Shown: one piece after another, positions 47,167 through 60,463 of the stretch
Numbering within the stretch: position 1 is the stretch's first letter
Layout: the number at the start of each line of letters is the position of its first letter
Assembly (NCBI GenBank): GCA_000727475.1
Contig: KL647289.1
Span: 4,716,019-4,780,018, forward strand
Direction: 5' to 3'
DNA: 64,000 nucleotides
Source: Sarcocystis neurona
Taxonomy: Eukaryota; Apicomplexa; Conoidasida; Eucoccidiorida; Sarcocystidae
The notes under the pieces: generated by a model
The model's database searches: none
What the model saw: only the letters and a program-made list of their open reading frames with translations
Told to the model about the DNA's origin: nothing
Program-made: the position numbers and the translations under genes

Positions 47167-49217
47167 CTGATTGGCCGGCGCCGATTCATAGAGCTTACGA
47201 CGGACAAACCAATTTCAGGAGTGGGCAGTTGAGACTGCGTGATTGCCCTCACCGATATGCACCCAGCGAGCACGCTTTAATTTCGCCTGCTTTTCATGAC
47301 CCGTGCTGCGTGCAATGAGAGCCTTACCAGATTTTTACTGGAACGAGGCAGTCTTGCCAACAAGTCAGGTGTTACGTGTATAACGACATGCGGTCAAGGA
47401 CGACAGTGACAAAAAGCTTTGAAAGTGAGGCGTGTCGTATTACGAGGCCGTATATACGGTGGCTGAAACTCTGAGTTTACACATCTGTGACGAGTGTATG
47501 AGACTTTGTTTATATCCAAGATACATGGCGAAATAATATAGCTAGTCCTATTTGAGGAATCGGTGAGACAGGAAAGCAAAATCTATACACCAGCTGCTGA
47601 GCACAAGACAGGTAGATGTAGGACTAAAATTGTCGGCCAGGTGCATCCGTTCGCATCGCACTGACCAACTGCGGCAATCTGTAGGGTACAGTTCCCGTCA
47701 CGCGCAGTGCACGGTTACGTCGCACATATTAACGAGATGGTGAGGAATCGTTGGCAAGAATTTCTATGAAGACTCTATAATCATATTTGGTTGTATCCGT
47801 CCTCGAAACAGAATGAACAGACAAGCTGTCAAGGAGCCGTGAGCTTGCTTGTACTAAGAACTCGAAAATAGAAACACATTATCTCGCACGTGTCAGCGTG
47901 GCGGTCAGGAAACATGGGACAGTTCTTTTATGTAGGTTCACACATGTCAAGAATCGACATTGCTCCTCGCAGCTGCTCCTTTCCGCAGCAGCTTCTAGAA
48001 CAGTATTGAAGAGAGTCTATTTTTTAGGTCTTCAGTAATGTGTCAAGGCGCAAAACATGGGATGCGATTGGATGCCATTTGTGTAACCCTCTCCAGCAGA
48101 GCTGAGGGGACAACTTAAAAGTGTATGCACCCGCGTAGTCAAGCGGGAGGACGCGAGGAGATGTCTGCTTTGACAGGGGTGCGTCTAAGGCCGACCTAAA
48201 CCTATCGGTATGCTGTGCCACAGCTGCTTTGCTTCGCATAACTACAGAAAGGAGGATACAATGCGATAATCTTTCTGGCAAGTAGTAGATTTCTTTCGCC
48301 CGGAAGACATCTGGAAGCTTTTTAGAGCCATATAGTTAATACCATATATGTGTCACACACATATTTGCTCCTGATTTTACCAAACGCGGCCACCCGGAAA
48401 GAGGAAGTTTCCGATATTGGATCAAGAGAGGTGTGAAAGAGATTTCCACTACGGCTTAACAGTGAACAGTGTTTTCATATTTTAGGAATGCAGCAAGGCG
48501 TAGTAGTCATTTTGTAAAATGCAGCTGCACCACGCTTGTCTCTTCAGGGACACTGCTTCAGTCTTTAGTGCCTCCCCAAATTAGCCTGATCTGCGTGTTT
48601 CGAAATAAAGTATTAATGTAATTTCTCTGGATGCTTCTTGTGTAAAGGACGTGTTGACGTCATTTTTCTTCCTTCGCGTGGTACGCATTCTTTTTCTGGA
48701 AAGTCACTTTCACTTCCGCCATTTCTAGGACAAAGAAACGCTTTAAGATGTAAAAGGAGGATCTCATTCCACGGAGGTGAAAGTGTAGAGCAATTTTTTG
48801 TCGTGTAGCCACGCGTCTCCTCCCTTCGTTTGATCCTTTTGTACGTTGTTAGTTGTTTCCCTATTGCAGTAATGGGCCATAGACGTAGGACTTAGATGGA
48901 CTGCGCGTACAGTGTAAAGTGTCTCTTTTTCCTGACGCCTCTATATCGCCTCACCCACAAGATCTCGACTCCACGTACCGCCGTGTCAGTGGATTCGGGC
49001 CGAGTGCACCGTGGCTTCACATGCTGGATCTGAATTCCCTGTACAACAGAAGAAGTTTTGTTGTTCTTCAAAGGACGATTCAAGCGTGATCTCGGAAGCA
49101 GGCGCTTAGAATTGTAATCCATCTTTACTGTCAAAATCCTTGTGACCCGCGGTGCACTTCCCTGCACATGTAAATGCGGGATCGAAAGACCTTAATGGTG
49201 GAGCTTTGCCGGTGGCC
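47167..49217. other. Intergenic between divergent genes
   Basis: This 2-kb stretch should hold the 5' end of the zinc-ribbon gene (-) and the promoter of the plus-strand gene that starts at 49218. Minus-strand frames at 48024-48281 (with an ATG at 48239) and 48892-49167 are possible first exons but could not be joined by phase. Confidence 0.45.
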
Positions 49218-52200
49218 ATGGACCAGCTGTCCAGTCTCTTTGGCAGAGAAGGTCAGACTAGAGGACCTTCCGCCTTTGTTTACCATGAAGGGGGGGACCT
49301 CCCTTTTTTCGTCGCACCTCTCGAATCGACCGTGAGTTATAGAGAACCTTTCAGTTGAGTAGGTGCAACGTCAGAAACATAGGGCTGCTCGTCCTTGCCC
49401 ATGGCATGAAGTCTTGTCGCCAGCTGAGACGCGCAGCTTTTGCACGCTGTAACGCACGCGCTTGATGCACTGCGTCGAAAAACGGTGTGTGATCCAATAA
49501 CAACAGAGCTACGTAAACGGGGATGTGCCCGTGACATCTGCGCGTCGGGCGTCTGGCTGTGCAGAACCAGCGAAGTGCGTCAGAAGTCATTCTTCGCTAG
49601 ATCGCAAGGGGAGCTCATCGTGCGATTTCTCTACGTTCTGCAGGCCCACCGAGTCGGCGTTTTGGAAAAGGCGAGCAAGGTGGGGCGCATCCTTCGGTGA
49701 AGCAGTTCGCCGCCGGCCAGCCCGAGACCAGTGCATCGCCTCCGCTGGAAGTGCACATCATTCCACGAGTCAATCTTTCCTCTACCCGGAACGCCGTGTC
49801 TAACAGTTGTCTGTGTTCGTCTTCGTGTGCCACGTAGTTGGATAGAGGAATCATCGGAGCGGTATATGCTCTATACCGAATGTACAGGCAGTTGTCGAAC
49901 TGCAAATGAAAATTTGCCAAGTAGATGCTCGTATGCTGCACTTGACGAAGATCTGTGCTTCGCCGCACTGATGTCTTCTTATCGTGTGATACTCGTTCCT
50001 TGCTACGGCTTCGTAGTAAGGTGCCTGAACTGAGTTGTAGTTAGAGTACGATAATTTTTTCGCCACGCACATAAATCTATGTGCTCACCCTCGTTGCATC
50101 TATCGACGTACGCCTGTTTACGTACGGTGTAGAGAGTGACAAACAAAGGTTATAAAATTTTGACCCGCCGTGGTGCAGGCCGACGTTCACGCGCACACGT
50201 CTTCATGGTACAGTACGTTCAGCACTTACACTGGAGAAGATCCAAAGGACCTATCTCACTTGGCACATTAGTTCCGAGGCAGCTTTGCACCTGAGACTTT
50301 GCAGGACAGTGACCCAATCCGACGTTGTGATCTTATTATGGCTTACGTCGAACTGCTCAGTGGTAGACGCTGCGCGTGTCGCTGAACGCTCTAAACGGGA
50401 GCCTCCTCCTGCCTACTCGTAGCAAGTTCACTCTGCACTGGCCGGTTCTTCCCTCCGCGCTGGTGTGTCTGCGCTTATAGGAGTTTCTCAACTGGAAGCC
50501 GCGACGTTGCGTGCTTATGTCAGAGGTATTGTGCTACTCGAAGGGAGAAGCTGCTGGCCCCGCTAAAACAGCTTCGCCGTCTAAGGGTTCATCGAGCTCG
50601 GTAGTTGGAGAAGACGAGCTGGTACGACTCGATTGTGAACGCGTGTGCGACATACTTCTGTACCAAGTGTGAACATGTGAATATACCCGTCGTGGACCGA
50701 CGAGAACTGGCGGCCAGCCTGCTGCAGTCCATGTCGCAGTTGTGCCGCAACGCTGTGGAACAGAGCAGTTTCTGACAACAGGAAGGAGACGTGTTGTCGA
50801 ATGAGAGTGACAGAAGTTCACTTCGTGAACAGATCTATCTGCTTGTACGGTATTTCACTTCCGCGCAGTGGTGACGTTTTGTATGTCGAGTGTATAGGGT
50901 GTAGACCTGTGTGCAGGCAGCGCAGACGTGGATTCGAGCGGACGGGAGAAAGACAAAGCAAAAACGACGCTGGACATGCATTCCTCTCAACAACTGCATC
51001 CATGTGAGCGTGGACCCGGTAGCTGTTCACGTACGCGTGCTTGGAAAAGACGAGAGGGGATTCGAACGTACAGTACATATAAAAAGCTTCCTGCGCGAGA
51101 CCTCGACAACCGTAGCTCCCGCAGTGAATACAGGACACTCACGAGTGCTTAATGACATTTTCCTCAAATTTAAAGCAGTGACAGGCGTGTGGTAGTGGGT
51201 GTGGCGGCCTCTGTGTGGATTCAGATTGTCGCACTACCCCACGACCCCCGCATTTTCCTCCTGCAGACAAAGGCGCGCGCGTACTACTGGAGGGTAACGA
51301 GCTGTTATCACAGAATGAAAAGAGCTCAGAGTACAGTGCACAGCCTCTGAGAATACCTGCGGAGAGCAACTGGCTGAAAGAGCGCATGCAGTTCGGGTAG
51401 CGAAGTGCTGATCTCCTGCGTGGTCGGATTGCTCCGCGTATCACATCACCGTTGTGAGATATGGGAGAGCTGCAGTACGTAGCAGCGCCTTCTATAGCAA
51501 CGGTGTGATTAAGGATGCTCGCGTCGTACGCACGTCAGGCGTATTTGCTCTACTTAATCACTTCGCACTGCACGAGAAGGTGTGTGTGCATTTTGTTTGG
51601 CATAACTTCATCTTCTGCGCAGGTGTGTGTGCCCGAATTGGCTGCGCAGGCGGCGAGGCAGACGGAGTGCGAGGCGTGGCTCGCTGCTATAGCAGGCAGG
51701 TTTTAGTCAGTCCCACTTCGTCAGCTGACCGTGTGTGGCTTCCTGAGGGCAGTCGGCTGCACACCAGTCGAAGACACCCGCGTCTGATTTCTCGCACACG
51801 AACTGGTCTGCCAGAAAAGATCATCTTTTTGATGTGTGCTTTCTTTGAAGAGTAGGTAGTGAACGCTATCGACCTCATCCTCGCGCGCGCCGTGAATACT
51901 GTTTTTTCAGCTCAGTGCACGCTTATGCATGAAAATGACTTACTTCGGGAAGCGGAAGAACGGATTGTCAGAGAAGAGGAACAGAGAGCCTCTCAAATGG
52001 TACGGTGTGAGCACGTGACGTGTATGTGAAATGTAATGATTCTCAGATCTCTTGGTGTATGTATGGGCGCCTCTCTACGATGAAGAGGTAGCCGCTGCGT
52101 ATCAGACCAGTGACCAGTGCAGCTGCGTTGGGATATAGGTAATCGCTTTGCCCGACCACCAGACATGGTTTGTGACTTTTGATCGCTTTGCCTGCCGAGG

Positions 52201-53514
52201 TTGTTACACGTGTGCCCCCGAATGTGCGGGTGTGCACCATCTGGCTTGCTTCCGTTGCAATTTTGCAGCTTGCTTGTTTGGAAAGTTTGCGTCAACTAGA
52301 AGGCGCGCTGCTATTCAGCGACACCCGAGAGCTACTGGAAGGCCTCGCAGTTGACTACTTTCGCAGTAGGGAGGAACAACAACTGGAAGCAGAACGGGCT
52401 CTTCAGTGTAAGCAGGGACCGACAAACTTGGCTGGAGGCGGTCCTCAGCAAGATGCAGCAGGATATCCGCTTCCCGATAAGAGCGACCACTTGCCTCCTG
52501 CACTCACCGAATGTGATAAGTTGGAGCGAAAAGCTGACAACAATAAAGAGACCCGTGGGCTCTCCTGTAAGAGCAAGCTCCATGCTGCAGATATGTGGCC
52601 GTTTGCTTGGTGGACACACGAGGACGGGCACTACCAGCCCGCTTATAATGGCGTACATTCTACGCAGAGTGAGCTTCTGGTTTTGTCTATTGTTGTATGC
52701 CCTGTCGGAAGGATGTATAAGTACCGAAATACACAGGTAAGCGGCTGTGTGTTTTAAAGCGACAATTCATCTCTCCACGAAACATGACAAGCGATACACA
52801 CGTCGTCCGCCTCCTGGATCGGCGTCCTGATACCCGGTACAGTGGAAGTGCGAGAGGACCATCTTGCTATTCATTGTGTTTTCTTGTCCTTGGCTGCAGC
52901 CGTCACTGCTGGTGAAGTTCTCTCGTATATCCGCTCGTACGAAGCACATCGCGGTGGAGTTTTGCAAAGAGATCAGCCATCAGTCGGTATCCACTCCAGT
53001 CGGTCAAGAGGTGCGTCGACGCAGCTGTATGAAAAGATCCGCTAACATGTTGTCGTCGTTGTTGAACGGACGTCAAAATGTGGAGGCCCTTTTTCTTCTA
53101 CAGAAACGCGTCACCGGTGGTCTTCTGAAGGCTATAATGACCTTAAGGTGTCAAGCGACATGTGTATCCGATCAAAGGTGCATAATTTGTTTCGTGTAGG
53201 TGCGCCGCAAGATGCTTGTTTTCACGTATTTTCCTCAGTGGGCACCGCGTCCTGCAGCAGCATCTTTATATGCGCGCTGCTCTGTCCACTGTGCCGTACG
53301 TGCGCTTGCCGCAGAGATACACAGGTGGATAAAGTCTGTTTTATTCCCGCTGTTCATGACGTCACCTATTGTCCAGAGACGCGTTGCCCAACTGGCGGCG
53401 TCCCATAATGTTATCAGCTGGGGTTGCGATCCTTTAAGAGGTCCACTGCTTTGGATTCCGGACCACACCGACGCTAATGCAGATTTTCCACGCGAAGAGG
53501 TCGACTGGCGTTGA
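49218..53514 (+). CDS. Multi-exon hypothetical protein with coiled-coil region
   Basis: Not recognised. It starts at ATG 49218 (ggtggccATGgac). Supported exons are 49218-49331, 49437-49679, one beginning at 49888, then 50917-51003, 51267-51396, 51498-51579, 51623-51695, 51911-51999, 52269-52407, 52591-52668, 52900-53010, 53104-53147, 53258-53324 and 53483-53514 (TGA). Phases agree at all junctions from 50917 to the end. Between 49930 and 50900 several exons are likely (around 50307-50360 and 50520-50770), but two reading frames compete there. The middle of the protein is helical and charged (LLREAEERIVREEEQRASQ, then LACLESLRQLEGALLFSD), resembling helical-bundle tethering subunits only in general character. 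The exon 51623-51695 fits phase only if a GC-AG intron follows. Many exons are under 90 bases and the C-terminus is polar. There is no signal peptide. Confidence 0.55.
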
Positions 53515-54170
53515 CGTCTTTCCCAGCACTCTGCCGCCTTACTGAAGTCTGATATCGGATGTGGATCTGCAGCATTCGAGAGTGTCTTCTGCGCCGCGCA
53601 GGGCGATACGTTTTACTTGGATTTTCAAAGGAACTAGATTGAGGGGATGGCACGATCAAGACCGATTACGTCGGGTCGTTTGAAGTCACCGTTCGTAATT
53701 GCTCAAAGAGATGCACGTTTCTGGCAGCACGACCAAGTGTCAAACTAAGCCCGTTAATAACGGTGTTTTGTATACTTATCAACATATATCCGAACTGTAT
53801 TATCATTGCAGGACTCGGCGTCAATTCCGCCTTTGGGATTGATAGAACCGAGAAGCTCTGCAGGTTTAGTTGACGTCAAAAAATATCCAGACTGTTTGAA
53901 GTGACTGCGCCCTTTCAGCGCAGGCAGTCTACACTCTGGTGAAGCTCGCACATATACGAGTTGTTATGCGTACAGAAGGGCGAACGGGGACACATAATAT
54001 TCTTTTGCGGTGCAGTCTGCGGAGGGAGCCTTCGAACGAGCCCAGTAACGGGGAAACATTCTTAGGTACCGCTATAGGTAGGCCGCGGGTACCAGAGGTT
54101 TTACTTCACAATACTCATAATTCTGACTTTCCGACCTACGATATGCGCGATGAGCGGCTTCCGACGCTGT
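53515..54170. other. Intergenic between convergent genes
   Basis: This stretch lies between the stop of the plus-strand many-exon gene and the stop of the minus-strand cyclin gene. No repeat, RNA or extra exon is supported. Confidence 0.5.
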
Positions 54171-57100
54171 TCACCAGACCGGCAGAACCAGACCATCCTC
54201 CAAATTTGGAGGGAACCGCATAGACAACACTTTCTCCCCCACACCTGCAGGCCCTGCACGGTTGTTGTGGCAAAACTCGTTACAGTGCGTCGCGTGTTCA
54301 GGAAATCGGTTACAAGATACTTGTGGGTCAAAATGAAGTGCGCGACTGCGTTGAATTCGCTGCTCATGAGGATTTTTGTTCAGAGCGGTTCGTGGACTCT
54401 GGGAGGTACCCAATTCTTCAGTTTGAGAGATTCCTTCGATTGTCGTCGCTGTAGTCGTCTTCCATTCGTCTACAGAATACCCTGTAGTTGTTCGCGGTGC
54501 AAAAGCACTACAGGCGGTCCTGCGCGTCTCGTATGCCCCGCCAAAGTAGCCGGTAGTCAGCTCCCTGCGATTAACCCTGCAGATATTCCCACTGCAATTG
54601 TCTGGACGCTCGTCTTCCGGTTTTGGTGTATTCAGCATCTGCCTCGTAGCGACTTTTAGGTTCTGTTCCAAAGTGTATGAGGTTTTTGGAAAAGAATCAA
54701 TCCCAGCTCTGGATTTTCTACTGCTGGAGATTGACGTCTTATTTAGACTCCTCAAGCTGCAGGCAGGCTCTGTGTCATGACGGTGCCCGTTAGTGTCTCC
54801 GATAAGAGGCTCAGTGGATGCCCGTCTACGTGTGGTGTAGGCGGGGCTTTCCGCCCGCACCACATGCAGAGGTCCTTTACAGTTTCCGGGTGGGATCACG
54901 GTGGACGTCACAGCATATCTGTAGTGTGTAGGGGCAGCGGGTACGCTGTTACTGACCCCGGTACACTGTCTGGCGGTTGGGTGCCAACCGCCACGGAGGC
55001 GTGTCTTCTGTGACATAACCAAGCTTGTGGGGCGTTTAGGTGTGAATTTTGACTCAGAAGATCCCGAAGCTGGGCGGTCGTCTGGTTGTGGTGCGCCCGC
55101 AGGCGCCGTCCTACGTGAACCCCTGTAGATTCCTGCTTTGTGTTGAACGCACTGAAACTGAGAAGACGCGTACGAACTGGTTCGTAACGCTTTGCCTTCA
55201 GTGCTGAATACGGGGGCATTCGTACATGCGTCCAAACTGCTACATTGCTCTGAAACGGAGACGCCAGCACACCTCTCTCTTAAGGATTTAATCGATGGGT
55301 TGTGAGATTCAGCAGGTCTTCTCACTGTAGGAGAGCTTAACCGGTGACAACCGGGACGAGAGTCAGAAGCCTGCTGCGATTCCACGAGTGCGACCTCCAC
55401 ATTCAGGTCAGACGGCGCTTTTCGCGCGTGGCCAGAACCCTTGCACTTTTCCCGCGCATTAGAATACTGTGTCGTTGCTTTTTCGCAGTGACTGTGCTGA
55501 GCAGAGTTTTGTTGTTGATCGTTAGGTGGTGTGCGGGGTAGAGGCCTTATCACACTTTTAGTTCCTCCTGACGGCTCATGGAAATGAAGCTTATCCAGCG
55601 GAGGAATGCTGCTGGACCTGCCACCGTTGGAGTTGCCTTCCTTGGAAGGCGCGCGAGCAACTTTGTTATCGCAAGATGGTACGCAGCATATGCTCCGAGT
55701 AAGTCGGGATGAATTTTCGACGCTTTGCGGTGCTCGCGACTTCTCTGCGGGAGCAGCGGCTTTTGAATTGATGGGACAGCGCGGTATAATATGCCCGCGT
55801 GATTTTGTTGCCGGATCTTTCAGCAACAGCGAAATGTCAGCGAGTGCGATGCGTGTGCAGGTCTGAAGGAGACAGGCACGACACGATTCGACGTATGCTT
55901 GTATTGTGTTCATCTAGAACTACTCTCGTATAAATATGTGCTTCGACGTGCTCCCAACCACTCGCTGCACTCACTGCGGGCATGGACTATCTGTACAGAT
56001 ACGCGTTTTACCTTGTGTACGACAGGCGACTTTTTGCCTTACCAGAGCAAAATCCTCGACGCTTACTCGGACACGCCTGCAGAGCATTGAGACACAATTT
56101 CGTGTTGCTCAAGTCGAATTAGCTGCTGACGAGGCGGAATCACATTTGGCGTATATCCCTACATGGTTTGACTTGGGGGCCGGAAGCCGAGTCAGACCAG
56201 TGAGTGCCTTCGGTTACCAGTCTATTATACGGAGAAACGTCGCTTCAAGGCTCACGACTTCTTCTTTTTCAAGACCTCCCAGCTGTATAACAGCCGCACA
56301 AGACGTCTGTTCGTTCATGGGCAATTTCATGTCAAAAGCTGGCTGTGGATTTTGTCTCTGAAGGGGGTGTCGTCGCGTCCAGTTGAGCAGGCACCTGAGT
56401 GGGGGGAACGCGAAAGCAGGTGCCAGAAAATGGATTCCTTACCTTGGCCCAGTGCTTTAACACCAGGTGCCGGTCGTAGTGCACTTTGTTTGCCAGGAGA
56501 GATGCAGTTAGCAATAGTCTGTGTGCTGTGAGCACGTTAAACTCAACAGCTTCGTGAGCGTTAAAAGCAGTCGAGGCCGTCTCCAATGGGCTCCCTATCC
56601 CATCCACTTTCTCTTTCGCATAATTCTGCACAGGATGAGCGTGTCTTTCTTCCGTATCTGCGTTTGTACACTTTTTGGCAGACCTCGACCACTGCTGGCC
56701 TTCCACCATCGTGTCCTTCGTTGATGCCGACGGTGACCTTGCTTTTAAGAGCTTGTTGATGTAGACCACGGCCATCACCAGGTCCGTTGCGCTCATTTGT
56801 GAATATTTGACAATGCGGTTGAAATAGTAGTCTCGCAGTGAAATGGATGGTTGGCGAGAGGAATGGAAGGGCGATGAGGAAGGATCGCCGATTTCCACAT
56901 CAGGTCCGTAGATTGAAATCTCGCTGCAGCGCTCCAGGAGAGCCACAATCTGCTCGTGTGTGACACCGTCGTTCTGCTTCGACACAGACGAGAGAGGGGC
57001 ATCACAGTTGGCCAATTTAACAGGAGATTTGACCAAGTGAGCGGGTTGTACCTCCTCGTGGGGTGGCAATCTCTGAATTCGTGTTCCATTTCTCTGCGCT

Positions 57101-58680
57101 TCAGCCTGGTGTGCTTTATTAGCTTTGTTGTGGTCCTTTGACAACCCGTACTTGTGGCTGCCTCCCCTTGTAGAGTGTGCTTGTGTGAAGTCACTAGATC
57201 TGGCGAGGCTACGCAGAGAACTTGCCGACTCAGTTCTTAGGCGACGGGTGGCTGCTTTCATCCGCCTGTTTACTGTACAGACGCTCGGACGTACACGACT
57301 CTCAGGTGAGGTGTAGTCCGTTTGGCTTGCAATGAAGCTGCCTGTCTGTAGCCCATCACGCGTCTCCCTGCGTGAGCGGCCCAGGCAGCGCTGCGGAGCT
57401 GTGTCCTTTTTTTCGGGAGGACTTTGAGAGTTGTCGAAAGACGCTACAGAGTTTTCGGACTTGTAAACCGCTGACGAGGCGAAAGCGTGGCGGACGCGAA
57501 GTCTAGGACCAACACCTGAGGGGATATCTTCTCTTTTTGTGCTGTCTTCTAGCTCCAGAGCAGGCAACTCACTTCGTGCTTGCAACGGAGACTCTGCGTC
57601 GCACGTGTGCCTGTGTAGACCTGCTGTAGATATGTCCTTCTTTTCTTTGGACGCGCATGGCGGTATTTCTTGGAATTTGTTCTCCTGCGCAGCACTCCCG
57701 TAGTCGCCATCAACGAAAGTTTCCTGACAAGGGGGACTCGGGCAGCCATCTATGGTTACGGGATGTGGAAAGCATTTACCTGGCAGTGCCTGATCCTCTC
57801 CACGCGTGGGAGCTGTGTGTGATCTACTACTCTTGAAAATTGAAGGTGCCTGAAGCCTTGGCGGGGCCCAACAGGACTGCGTATGATCACCCTGTCCTGC
57901 ACAGCAGCTGTCCTCATCCGTGAGAGTTACGCGGGCGTTAAGATTTTCGTCGCTACGCGTACCTCCGTTGTCGCTGACCGCCCTGCCGCTTGTACTGGTG
58001 CGCCCACTACAGTCGTGACTTCTACGCTGCTGTTGAGTCTTCTTGGGGTAATTATTTCTCAGGGAGTTTCCGAGATCTGCGCTTGTACCGCCTACGTGGA
58101 CAAATGCGGAGTGCTCTTTTCCAGGAGGAGCCTCTTTCCTGCAAACCAGAGGCTCCTCACTTAGAAGGACCTCTTCAGCCTGGGTAATGCGCCGTCGATC
58201 AGATAGGCAGGAATGATTGTCGCTGTCCTGAGAGCTGTTGTCTCTGAGGACGTTGTTCTGACGACGACGTACAGTCATTTTGTGTATGTGGCTTTGCCAC
58301 GTGGGATAGTCGCTCTGCTGTGACGTGTGCTCCGGGCTCAAGCGCACAGCGTCCACCCTTGTGCACTTTTCTAGGTGAGCTGCTTCATCAGCACGAGGGA
58401 ATACGAACTGATTCCCTGATTGACAAGCAGACTTTAGCAGGGCGAGGCACGGCGGAGATTCCGTATTTGGCTCTATGCGGTTCCTCCTGAGCGGAGTGGA
58501 GCAGTGGCCCTGAGGAGTTGGCAGATAGGGACAGCATATGTGCTCCAGCAGAGCGTCGCACGGGTGAGGCATTTGCTCCTTCCGTGTCAGAGGAGGATGT
58601 CCTAAAGAGATTTCATAATACCTTGGAGATATACTTGGGATGTGATCCCCTCTAGTGCTGGAAGTGTCGTGAGACCTCAT
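54171..58680 (-). CDS. PHO80-like (P-type) cyclin with long disordered extensions, 1359 aa
   Basis: Pho80-type cyclins bind and activate a cyclin-dependent kinase. The exons are 58680-56443, 56282-56218, 56076-56043 and 55913-54171. All donors and acceptors are canonical and every junction is in phase 0 or 2 as required. ATG 58680 follows an in-frame TGA. The cyclin box starts near residue 612 (SISLRDYYFNRIVKYSQ) and continues VVYINKLLKA, then FNVLTAHRLLLTASLLANK, HWAK joined by splicing to LGGLEKEEVVSLEATFLRI, and IDW joined to RVRVSVEDFAL. This order and spacing are diagnostic of the family. About 66 extra residues are inserted between INKLLKA and FNVLTAHR, where relatives have only a short loop. 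The 610-residue N-terminus and the 570-residue C-terminus are polar, low-complexity and presumably disordered. No destruction box can be asserted. The partner kinase is not in the window. Confidence 0.85.
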
Positions 58681-59710
58681 GATTTTGCTCGCAGAACGGA
58701 CGGTTTGTCAATGACCCTTTTATTTGCATACGACTTCGGTGGTGAACGCTAAGCTTACACATTACAAGCACACCTGGAGCGACACTTGCAACAGTGTCAC
58801 TGTCCGAGAGCTCAGCATAGGTCTTCACCTTGGGGGCAGGAGGTTTCAGGCAATGCTGCGCTGCTAATGATGTCTTCAGTTTCGTCCTTCATCTTGCGTA
58901 ACACAACGCTTCCGCATTCTCCTATTAGAGCATTCAAAAGACGGTGAGGCCCATACTACAACTGTGTGCCTTCTTTCGTACAATCATGCAGAGAGAGACA
59001 GAACAATCGGGCCTCCAAATCACGCTTAAAAAGATAGAGCGTGGCTTGACACGCTCTGTCTTCACGGAGATCGCGCGAACAGGGCAGTAGCTCGAGCGCC
59101 CGTCGTTGTTTAGCGCACGACGAAACAACAGGGGCAAGACACATGGACGAAGACGTTTCCCGTTTACATGTGAGCCACGCGTGAATGCGCGCTCCCAGTG
59201 TAACCTGGCCTTCACTGTCGTTCGCGACACTGTTCAACACCCAAGTCAGTTTCGTCGCTCCACTAGGTCATTACGCTTTGCACAGCACGAAAAGGTGTTC
59301 ACGCATGTTCAACGGTATGTGCTAGCCTTGTTTTGGTAGGCGTTTTGCCCTAGAGAAAGCGAGTTTGGGTACGTGCCTGCACCACACGAAGCCTTGTGTG
59401 CGAGATAAGGATTTCTGCGCTCACTGACGTTCTGCTCCAAAAAGAGCGATGTTCTCCCATTTGCCCATGCAGGTGATATTTACCCTTTGTTGCTTCCGGT
59501 TTCGGACGCACTTCAGCAGGTTTTCGACGTAATATGCCAGAGCCGTCATGCATGTGCGTCGGCCCCGGAAGCGGAGACAGCTCCGTGACAAACTACGCCG
59601 GGGCTTGTGGGGCCGCATCTGAGTATAACTGGTGACATGGCTGCTGTAGATGTGGCTGTTTTGCAAAATTCGAGGCACGCACGGTCACAAAAATTAAGAC
59701 GCTGTGCCAC

Positions 59711-60342
59711 CGAACGAAGTTATCTGTGAGGGCGTTAGCAAAACCTACCATCCCCAGTCTTAGTGCACATCCGCACTTCCGTCCGCAGAAGCGTTGGCCA
59801 AAATGACTACTTGCGCCGCACAGCGAAACTAAAGACGATCAGCGCTAAAACACAACTGCATACCCTTACCAGTAAGATCAAGTGTGCGACCGCTGCCTAC
59901 ATGACTCAGATAATCCTCCGTCCTAGCCGTCTCCCATAGGACACGAGATTTCGGCTACTTCTAGAATACTTCGAGTCCGGCAAAGCACAAATCATCACAA
60001 CCTCTTCCACTACATTCTGTTGCCTGCGAACGAAGTTATCTGTGAGAGCGCTAGCAGGAACTGCCACCCCCAGTCTTAGTGCACACCCGCACTTTCGTCC
60101 GCAGAAGCGTTGGCCAAAATGACTACTTGCGCCGCACAGCAAAACTAAAGGATGATCAGCGCTAAAACACAACCGGATACCCTTAACAGTACGACCAAGT
60201 GTGCGACCGCTGCCTACATGACTCAAGATAATCCGCCGTCCTAGCCGTCTCCCATAGGATACGAGATTTCAGCTACTTCTAGAAGACTTCGAGTACGGCA
60301 AAGTACGAACCGTCACAACCTTTTCCACTATGCCCTGTTCAC
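59711..60342. repeat. 316-bp tandem duplication
   Basis: Two adjacent copies, 59711-60026 and about 60027-60342, both begin CGAACGAAGTTATCTGTGAG and end in a CACAACC-TTTTCCACTA-type sequence. They are nearly collinear, differing by scattered substitutions and small indels. The minus strand happens to stay open for 106 codons across the second half of copy 1 and much of copy 2, but nothing suggests that this is coding. Confidence 0.9.
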
Positions 60343-60372
60343 TGGCTCTAGTTCTTCGTTCGCGCAGATATT

Positions 60373-60463
60373 CATATATATATATACAGGTGTCCGTCCA
60401 CGTACACGTAGTGGAAGTACTGAAACACAAACAAGAAACTAATATATATATATATACATATAT
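60373..60463. repeat. Pair of TA microsatellites
   Basis: Two TA runs (about 60373-60387 and 60441-60463) flank about 50 bp of unique sequence, directly after the 316-bp duplication. Confidence 0.85.

Noticed and set aside
49337..49590. Minus-strand ORFs with several Cys (CHCH-like)
   Set aside because: The plus strand has an exon (49437-49679) that joins the ATG-bearing first exon in phase; the Cys spacing is not a CX9C motif.
59906..60226. 106-codon minus-strand ORF across the tandem duplication
   Set aside because: It arises from the repeat sequence, with no splice sites or recognisable protein features.
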